This document shows positions 56,671-64,000 of a DNA stretch of 64,000 nt, one piece after another. A program made the translations under genes and the position numbers. Source of the DNA: Enoplosus armatus (taxonomy: Eukaryota > Chordata > Actinopteri > Centrarchiformes > Enoplosidae); NCBI RefSeq assembly GCF_043641665.1, contig NC_092203.1, positions 8,781,067 to 8,845,066 of the forward strand, in the 5' to 3' direction. Within the stretch, counting starts at the first letter, position 1, and every line of letters starts with the position of its first letter. The notes beneath the pieces were generated by a model. It was not told where the DNA came from and ran no database searches. It worked only from the letters and a program-made list of their open reading frames with translations.

Positions 56671-57099
56671 ATATAAAAGCAACAGTAACGTTGTAGAAAC
56701 TAAAGTAGCCCCTTAAAGACAAGCAGTCGAGTTTGAGTTTGTCCTCAGTTGCTCCGTTGGTTGTGTGACAGGCACCATCAAAGTCTCTGTCAAAATGATA
56801 ATACATGCTTGATGACCTGGACATCTCTCCACTGAAATGACACGTTGAAGGTCATTTCGAAGCTTAATTGCCGCTGGCGCTCTCCTCTGCTCATGAAGTT
56901 GCACCCGGCACCTCGCAGATCCCATCCTGCATGATTTCCTGCCGCTCCGTCGACATGTAATTTAATTTCATATGCGTTTTCGTGTCAAACTTGCAGGTGC
57001 TCGCCCAGTGAACTGAACTGCTGATATGACACTAAAGGAGCCTCTTTCACTGTGTCCTCCCCTCAGTAAATTTCCCACCAGGACATGAGACAGGGCTCA
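56671..57099. other. Noncoding, no recognised feature
   Basis: Single-copy DNA. No supported gene. Confidence 0.45.
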
Positions 57100-57300
57100 T
57101 CCTATCGCACAGGGGGGTTTTGCAATGCGGATTCCCAGCGTTTGGCTCCCTTGTGTCCCCATCCGGTGTGATGATAATGTCATGTGTCGTATGCTTATTC
57201 AGGCTCAAAGTAATATCATTTGTAGCATTTTCCTCTCTGCCGTCAGCCTTCGCTCCATAAAGCTAATTACAGTGCTTGGCTTTGGATCGGGAAGGGCGAA
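57100..57300. other. Conserved-looking noncoding block
   Basis: Repeat-free with GTGTGATGATAATGTCATG, CGTATGCTTATTCAGGC and CATAAAGCTAATTACAGTGC words. A G/A-rich stretch follows. Inference only. Confidence 0.3.
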
Positions 57301-57490
57301 GAGGGGAGAGAGGGGGGAGGAAGAGGGGAGTAAGCAGGGGATAATGGCATTTTAAGGGTGGGGAACCACTCCCATTACTTATTATAATGAAAAGCTAATG
57401 CACACACCTTCAGCCTAAAGGAACACGTGTGTGCATGAGTGCATGTAGCATGAGCTAGCTGTGTGGACATGGATACATATTCATGTTTAC

Positions 57491-57507
57491 AGATAGATAG
57501 ATAGATA
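57491..57507. repeat. (GATA)4 microsatellite
   Basis: Four AGAT units. Confidence 0.9.
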
Positions 57508-58490
57508 TTTCACAACTTTGGCCTAATGCAGTTAAAGAGACATTTGGAGCCTTTGAGGGTGAAATTTCTCCTCCGGGTGATATCATCCAGAGGACACTCA
57601 GCCATCATTGAGTTAATTAAATCTCAGCGAAAAGATGTAAAAGAATAAAGTCTTAGACTCGTGGAGCGATGCTGCTGTAAAAATGTAGTTTTCAAGTTAT
57701 GAAGTTGTTTCATACACTTAAAGGAGTTTCATAGGAATTCAAATAAAAATCGTAACAAGCCAGACATCTAATAAACTGAAGAGCCTCTCGAAATCCAAAA
57801 TGGGGGAGTCAGTATACCCAAGGTGAGGACAAAACCGTCATAAGTGGAGTTGTGATTTGAAGGCGCTTGGCCCTGCAAGTGTCGATTTATTTGTTGAAGT
57901 AAAACTTTTTAAATCCGGGGAGATTTTACAGTAACATAATTTGTTTTAATTTTGTCCTGTCATCTCTTTTTTTTCCCCCCATCCAGATGATAGATACAGT
58001 CAGATAAAGTCAGATAAATCTCAGTTTGGGAGGAAACTGCTCCTCGCTGAGAACCCCAAACAGTTATTGCACATGTAAAGCTAATGTAATGACAGGCTTA
58101 CAAGCTCATAAAAGCTTGTATGATTTTCTAAATCCTCCCCACATGCACTAATACACGAGTCACACACCCTCCTAACGCTGCCTTTCTCTCCACTTCCTGA
58201 GTCGAGCAGACAGGTTTTGTGTAAACAGAGCATCGAAAGTGGGTGAAGTGTCCAGAGAGATGAAGGAGCGCAGTGACTCCTCTTCATCTGCCTGTCGCTG
58301 TTCTTCTCTTCTCAAATAAAACATCTGTGTCACTCAGACTACAACTGTTTCCCTGTAGCACTTTAATACCAAAAATTGATTTGCAAGATTAGCTTTCATA
58401 CTCGCCTGAAAACAAAACTCGTCTGACATTTTGGCATCGTTCAACTTCAGGGGTTCGTCTGTAATTGAGTTCATTAAAATGAGGCGTTAG
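57508..58490. other. Noncoding, no recognised feature
   Basis: Single-copy, with GATAGATACAGTCAGATAAAG-type stutter near 57988-58020. No supported gene. Confidence 0.45.
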
Positions 58491-58520
58491 CAGGGGGTCA
58501 GGGGGTCAGGGGGTCAGGGG
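58491..58520 (+). repeat. G-quadruplex-forming minisatellite (CAGGGGGT)n
   Basis: Three and a half copies of an 8-base unit giving G5-TCA-G5-TCA-G5-TCA-G4. This is an ideal intramolecular G-quadruplex motif with three-base loops. Confidence 0.95.
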
Positions 58521-58839
58521 TGAATAAGGGCCAAGGACAGAGTTGTCAAACTTGAGGAGTGGGGTGAAATGAGATTTGAGCTGAAGGGGATGAACCAAAG
58601 GCCGGATTGGGAACGGAGGTGGGGTGATGGTGGACTGTAAGGTGTCACGCTGAGCAGCCCAGGTACTGAGACTCGGGGTGGGGGCCAGACCTCGCTGAGG
58701 CATTTTAGTTTCACGTGGTTTACTGTAATCCAAGATAAGACGGCGAGGAAGTCGTCGGGGAGGCTAATGGATGTGTAGCACATCTGGCTTTCATGTAAGA
58801 GAGCGGAGTTTGTTCTGCATCCCTGCAATTAACATTTGC
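58521..58839. other. Noncoding, no recognised feature
   Basis: G-rich single-copy DNA. Overlapping minus-strand frames up to 104 codons are unrecognised. Confidence 0.45.
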
Positions 58840-58990
58840 CTTTTAATTAACCTTAACTGTGATCTTTCCCCAACCTCAAGTTTTTAGTTGCCTAACCCTC
58901 AACCTTCTTCATCATTTATTTGCCAGAACCACAGTCTTTCCCCAACGTTAACCATATTTGCCGTGCAGAAATATTGAAGGAAGCGAACAT
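58840..58990 (+). repeat. Dispersed repeat family E copy
   Basis: TTAATTAACCTTAACTGTGA, TCTTTCCCCAACCTCAAG, TTGCCTAACCCTCAACC and CCAACGTTAACCATATTTGC match the CCTAACC-rich fish repeat seen briefly at 43560. Confidence 0.55.
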
Positions 58991-59339
58991 AATCCAGTGT
59001 TTTGGAGACATTTTTGTCTGGTGATAAGCTTGTGTAGGAATGAGGACATATTGCGGCAGCTCTCCAGCAGGACATTTATGATGCAACCACAAAGCCTGTG
59101 CAGTGTTTACAGTAAATTATTGATGTATATAAGCTGATACTGGTATCCAGAGGGTTTGCTGTTATACTCAATAAGAAACAGAACGTATGTGAAGGCCTTG
59201 CCAGTGACCCTGGGGTTTGCACTTATTCAATGAAAAAACGTTTTTAGCGTCCACACAGCGCCACCTGCACTTCGATGTGGACAAAAGCTGCAGGATTTCA
59301 TGCCTCTCGTGTCGTTGTTAGTCTGTGTACTATAAAGGA

Positions 59340-59341
<2 letters not shown>
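58991..59341. other. Noncoding, no recognised feature
   Basis: Single-copy DNA. No supported gene. Confidence 0.45.

Positions 59342-59374
<33 letters not shown>
59342..59374. repeat. (TG)16 microsatellite
   Basis: A perfect TG array. Confidence 0.97.
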
Positions 59375-59378
<4 letters not shown>

Positions 59379-59389
59379 GGGATTATGAC

Positions 59390-59711
59390 ATGCTCTGAAG
59401 ATATACTGTTGCCCCCACTACCACCGCCCCCCACCCTTCTTGTCCTCTCAAGGTCGGGGACGGCACCGTGGAGAAGGAGAAGGGAATGGTGGTCTTTACA
59501 CACCTTCCTCCCCCTCATCATAATCCTGCTCCTCTTTTCACTTTCCCTCCTCTTGTTGCTCCTTCTCTGTCCTCTTTCACCGCCGCTCTCCATCTCTGTT
59601 CTTTTTAAACGTGCCCGCTCGGCCACTCGATTCAAGGCTGATCGTTGGGACCCTGAGGACACTGTGCGAACTCCGACGATTGTGCCGGAGCCCAAGGACG
59701 AGAATGAGTGA
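59390..59711 (+). other. Open frame with leucine-rich hydrophobic stretch (doubtful coding)
   Basis: The downstream part of a 128-codon plus-strand frame (59325-59711). It gives a hydrophobic run of about 25 residues dominated by Leu and Ile, then a basic segment and a charged tail ending IVPEPKDENE before TGA. The hydrophobic run is the translation of a C/T-rich tract, which always reads as Leu/Ser/Pro/Phe. The tail is more protein-like. It could be a terminal exon of an unknown gene or chance; I lean to chance. Confidence 0.15.
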
Positions 59712-61019
59712 GCTGTTGGCTACTTACAGTCACAGAGACCTAGCTGTTTAACAATACTGTTACAAAATGCTCTATAGAATATGTGTCTCTGTCAGATTTA
59801 TAGTTTTTTCAGCACTTTCAAGGCTGATGTAGTATTTTGCCTCATTTCATTTTAAGAGCCTTTACAGCATATGATTAGGTTTGTTTTTCTGTGTCAAAAA
59901 TGCACAAGAAGTCTTGGCATGTTGGCAGTCCCAAAGGGGAGCAAGAGGAGACTGCTTTGAATGTTGAAGATTTCAGTACCCATCTGAAATTATGTATATG
60001 TGTTTTGGGGGCAATATTTTAGTGACTACTTTAGCGAGTGGACCATTTCTTTCTGTTAAGGAGACATTTGCTCCTAAATAAAACTCTTGTATCTGGATGG
60101 ATAACTAACCAAATACAGCATATCCTGTTGTTAATCAGTACCCAGAAAGGTGTCACATCAGTTGTTTTTGTAGGGCAAGTTGGAAAAAACTGATTTTATT
60201 TCTTCAGCTGGGTAGCAAAAAGCCTGCACCAGCAAAGTTAGTGTCTGCCAGCCGCTATTAGGCACATCCCATTCTGGGAAAGCAATGGTCAAGCAAAGCT
60301 AGACTGATCAGAGAACGAAAGTTGGCAGGCAGAGAGGAAGGGATGGCACAACAGAGAGCAGACAGTTGGAAGGTAAAGGTAGGAAAATGACAGATCCACA
60401 GAGCAGGTGAGGGGATCTGTGCAGCCATGGATTGATATGTCCACTAATCCCCTACTGTGTTGACAGGTGGATTCAGTCAACCCATACATTGTGGCTTTGC
60501 CAAGCGAGGACCTCAGCCTACAGTGGACCAGCCGTGCCAGGCTTCAGCATGAGGGCCAGCTAGTCTGCCTGGTGTACCACTTTACAGACAGAGAACAACG
60601 TGTCGGTCAGGGCCCCGGCGAAACGTTATTGTTTGGACATGACTCGTGGGCCTTATGGGACTTAAAAAAACCTGCCAAACAGACGGCAGTAAAATGGCAC
60701 ACGTGAGCTCACACGCATGACGTCGACTTCAGATGCTCTTAAACTGAGTTGTCCCAAACCTAAAACAGGAGAATCCCCTGATCTCTGAATCTCTTGATCG
60801 TGGCATCACAAAGGCTGGAATATATAAGCACGTCATAGTTTGATTTTAATGTAGTCGACTAGGATGATGGTTTTCTGCCAACAGCTCAGAGGGAGATACC
60901 ACCTGGGTTGGAAGCTAGCTTTGCCAGTGCTTTGGCGCATTTCTTCAATTAGCTCAGTTCTTTTCAAATGATTGCTGGCGTGGCAGTCATGCGAAGTAGG
61001 GGTTACTGGTGAAGTTATG
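59712..61019. other. Noncoding, no recognised feature
   Basis: Single-copy DNA. At 60467-60706 an acceptor-like GTTGACAG precedes a 79-codon open frame of balanced composition, but I recognise no domain and see no good donor. Confidence 0.4.
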
Positions 61020-61310
61020 GTAAGACTATGTGGTCGAAAGCATGTGGACACCCACCCATATAGGATTGGTGAGCACCTGTCTGAGGTCCGTGACTGACGT
61101 TGGGCGGTCTGTGTTTTGCAGAAGACCATTCCTTTATGAACAGGGGAGCATTGTAATGCTGAAGCAGGAAAGGGCCTTTCTGTGTTGCCATAATTGTGTT
61201 AAATATCATTGTACGCTGTGGCATTGAGATTCCTCTTAATTGGAAAATAAGGGTCCAGATCATGAAACACATAACGCCACCACAATGACACGTGTAGGAT
61301 CATACAAACT
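61020..61310 (-). mobile_element. Tc1-like transposon relic
   Basis: GTCGAAAGCATGTGGACACC is a Tc1-like terminal motif. It is followed by GACCATTCCTTTATGAACAG, GGGAGCATTGTAATGCTGAA, GCAGGAAAGGGCCTTTCTG and GTACGCTGTGGCATTGAGAT, all antisense to a fish Tc1-like transposase around and after the DDE region. An internal deletion joins the end to the transposase. Frame is lost, so it is inactive. Confidence 0.8.
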
Positions 61311-61569
61311 CCCCGCTGATCTCCTCTTCCAACAATGCCCACCATGGATAAACGCTCGCCCGCCTCACGTCTGTGTTCTTCTGCCGCTGCAGGCTTTGTG
61401 CTGTGAGAAAAGGAATAGATGATTGGGGCTCCCCTCTTTCCAAAAACCACTTTATCTTTCTGTGGGCTTAAGTGTTCCTCTCAGGCAGCGGCTGGGGCCT
61501 CTGTGAGTCCCTGATTATCACGGCCCGGCCTTGATCTTGTTTACTTAGTATTCCATCAGAGCCCAGAAA
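61311..61569. other. Noncoding, no recognised feature
   Basis: Nothing recognised. Confidence 0.4.
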
Positions 61570-61637
61570 TGAGGAGGAGGAACGAACGAGAAGGGAAAAA
61601 AGGAGGAGAAGAAGAGGAAGAAGAAGAAGAAGAGGGT
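61570..61637 (+). repeat. Purine-rich (GAA/GGA)n tract
   Basis: An almost unbroken purine strand with AGAAGAAGAAGAAGAAGAG at its end. It reads as Glu-rich peptide in one frame, an artefact of the repeat. Confidence 0.9.
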
Positions 61638-63414
61638 GGCTACCTCACCCCTTTTCAACCCCTCCACTGTGCTCTTCGACACTCGAAAGAACTTCCACCC
61701 TTTGGTAACTTTTCAAAGGCACCAGTAATGGTCTTTGAAGCAGCCATCAAAAATAAGTGTTTTTTATCCTCTTCTTTTTTTTTGTCAGGCTGAATGCTCT
61801 GAGGGGTTGGATGACTTTTCGTCTGTGAGTTGTATGCATGAGAGGAAGAGAGACAGAGGGAAACATAAAGAGACCGAGGGGTCTCACAGCCAGAAAGCAA
61901 GGAAGTGGGGTTTTTTTCTTCTTCTGCACCTTTAGACCTTTATCTTATTTCTGTCCACTGTTTTGCTCAATCTTTCTATTCCTCTCCCCTTTTATTTCCA
62001 AGGGGCGATTTTGTTTTCAAGACCAACATGAATGCCGAGAGAATGAGAGCGAAATGTATTGTATTTTTAATGTGTTTCATTCTTTGCTTTTTTTTTCCTT
62101 TTGCTCCACTTTTTTTTTTTAGCTTTCCCTCCAGCACTCATTTGTACTTTTAGAGCCCTCTTCGCTAAAACTGAGACAATAGAAGATAATCGAGAGTGCG
62201 AAACAAAGACTAATAGAGAGAGAGTCTCAAAGCCAAGTTGTGAAGAAATGTCAATCTTTTTATTCATCACTGAAACCTTGATAATCGTGGCCTCTTTTGG
62301 AGAGGCGGTGAACAGCAGTAGCAATAATTTTTCTTATCCCATATAATCTCTCTGGGTTTCAATCCTGGCCCACATCACAGATTCGTTCAGAGATGGGAAT
62401 ATGTGATATGTTGGGAAACAATTGACCAGTCAGAAAATGGGGACATCGTCCTCCTACATATCTAGCTAGCAAACTAGCTACATTCATGGAGATAGCGATA
62501 GAAAAATGCCAGTGGATGATCAAGTTATCTGCTGCCAAATGTCATCACTACTGACTTGTTAGGGAAACCTGGCTAACATGACACATTTACACAGTGAATT
62601 AATGAATGAATGAAGTCACACAAAATGGCAATTCAGTCTGAACATCAGACTATTAAATCATTCTTTTTTTTTTAGAGCAAAACCTGTCGCCTTCGTAAAT
62701 GATTTGGATCACTTCCGTTTTGCATCACCAAATTTTGGTTTCTGTTTTGAGCTTGATGATCTCAGACAAATCCTGCCTATCCTTGAAATGCACATTATAA
62801 GCCCATTTTACAGAATGCAGCTAGAAGGCGGTCACACTGTTTATTGTGTGATTAGCTGCTGCCTTAGTAAATCTCACGCTAATTTGACGCGCCTTTCAAT
62901 CTGCATCAGTCTGCATGTCAGTCTGCATGTCCTGAATCTGGTCTTTAATATCTGGCAGGTCTTTCCTGGCTGAAATTCTCTGGCTCACAGAGGATTGATG
63001 CATTTTACATGTCTGGCTGCAGCAACAAGGTTCCTCTTTAGAAGGAATAGAAGAAGAACCGGCCAACTGAGCATAGAAGATCAGCACCATCTAAAGAAAA
63101 TACAACTTCCTCTACAGGAAATCAGATAAAGTCCTCTGGAAAGTGCAAAAAAAAACCTCCACCAAAGATCTCGTCAAAATCAAATATCCATTTGACAGTT
63201 GGAGGGAAAAAAATGTCTTTCTTGTCTCTCTTTTACACTCCAAAGGTCATGGAGTGAAAGAGCATGTATCTGTCTCAGATATGTTTTCGGTATCAGTTGC
63301 AGCGCGTCCTCAGCTCACCCCGCTGCACATCACAGTGCATAGCCAGGCCGGGTGATGCTTCACTTGGTGGGTGACTTCTAATATAATTGCCTGTGTGTTT
63401 GACTGGGTGCTTGG

Positions 63415-63415
<1 letters not shown>
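61638..63415. other. Long noncoding stretch
   Basis: About 1.8 kb with several T-runs and A-runs (61777, 62090, 62111, 62665). No supported exon. A small direct repeat, CAGTCTGCATGT, sits at 62908-62930. Confidence 0.45.

Positions 63416-63445
<30 letters not shown>
63416..63445. repeat. (TG)15 microsatellite
   Basis: A perfect TG array. Confidence 0.97.
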
Positions 63446-63447
<2 letters not shown>

Positions 63448-64000
63448 GGTATTTCTGCTGAATAAAAGCACTTTGTTGCACCTCTTGAGTGGATATTTCC
63501 AGTATGTTTGCTCTCCTGTAGCAGTTGCCTCTGTGCTCTTCATCTCAATGAAAGCTGATAAAAAGAAACTATTTTGTTCTGCTTCTTCTTGCTGAAGAAG
63601 AAACTTGTATTCAACACTGTCCTCACCAGCAAAATGACAGCATTGGTCATTTGTTCAAACACTAGAAACGTTTTGTGTTTTCCTGACAAGTACCAGTTAC
63701 GGCCGTGCAAATATCGTTACAGCAAAACCGCAAAACCCCTCCTGGTTGGTGTGGGATGGGTCAAGTGTGTGGCCATGGCACCGCAGAGACCACATTTAGT
63801 TTCCCACCTCTTATGAATTGCAGATAGAAAAATACATCTATTCGAGTGAGGTTCTGACCTGCAATAGGCAGACATCCAAAGGTGGGGAGAGAAAGTTTCA
63901 CACGCCATATTTTTACTCACTAATCTATATGTTTGGGGACAAATTGCCTTCTTCAGGAAAAATTCAGAATGACAAATATAGTCTATCGACGAGTTGTAGA
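63446..64000. other. Noncoding, no recognised feature
   Basis: Single-copy DNA to the window edge. Nothing supported. Confidence 0.45.

Noticed and set aside
60467..60706. Open frame after an acceptor-like GTTGACAG
   Set aside because: The pyrimidine tract before the AG is weak, no good donor is found in frame, and the peptide is unrecognised.
1..64000. CRISPR arrays, tRNA or rRNA genes, bacterial operons
   Set aside because: No regularly spaced repeats with unique spacers. The only tRNA-like sequences are the two SINE copies. No bacterial-type gene organisation.

Overview
The window looks like vertebrate nuclear DNA, most probably from a percomorph teleost fish, and almost all of it is noncoding. 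The reasons are the very high density of (CA)n/(TG)n microsatellites, the degenerate Tc1-like transposons, a tRNA-derived SINE of the type common in spiny-rayed fishes, several dispersed repeats that I recognise from such genomes, and the absence of operons, long open frames or compact gene organisation. I found no gene I can name. None of the open frames has a domain I recognise. The longest (786 bp at 25773-26558, and others of 380-580 bp) run through simple repeats or low-complexity tracts and look like chance.

Layout. 1-9 kb: single-copy noncoding DNA with a CpG-rich patch near 0.4-0.6 kb, a short candidate exon at 0.8 kb and a diverged dispersed repeat at 3 kb. 9.3-9.5 kb: a nearly complete SINE with an 11-bp target-site duplication. 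10-15 kb: dispersed repeats, CA-rich DNA, a candidate first exon at 13.2 kb and a conserved-looking block at 14.0 kb. 15-26 kb: simple repeats and mostly single-copy DNA. 26.16-26.24 kb: a 78-nt minus-strand segment framed by good splice signals but with stops in every frame. 27-30 kb: conserved-looking blocks. 33.5 kb: a Tc1 relic. 36.8-40.2 kb: the densest group of conserved-looking blocks, with a textbook zero-length exon (recursive splice site) at 38,544/38,545 and a 262-bp MITE with inverted ends. 42.8 and 44.9 kb: poly-C runs of 28 and 19. 45-50 kb: more conserved-looking DNA, dispersed repeats and a second SINE relic. 51.7-53.5 kb: a Tc1 relic followed by five large TG/CA arrays in 0.9 kb. 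56-64 kb: dispersed repeats, a G-quadruplex minisatellite and a third Tc1 relic.

Interpretation. The best reading is the inside of a very long intron, or a gene desert beside a developmental gene. The recursive splice site would fit the long-intron reading on the plus strand. The conserved-block calls come from base composition and transcription-factor-like motifs only, not from an alignment, and are marked low confidence. I see no RNA genes, CRISPR arrays or bacterial elements. The most interesting single item is the recursive splice site at 38.54 kb.
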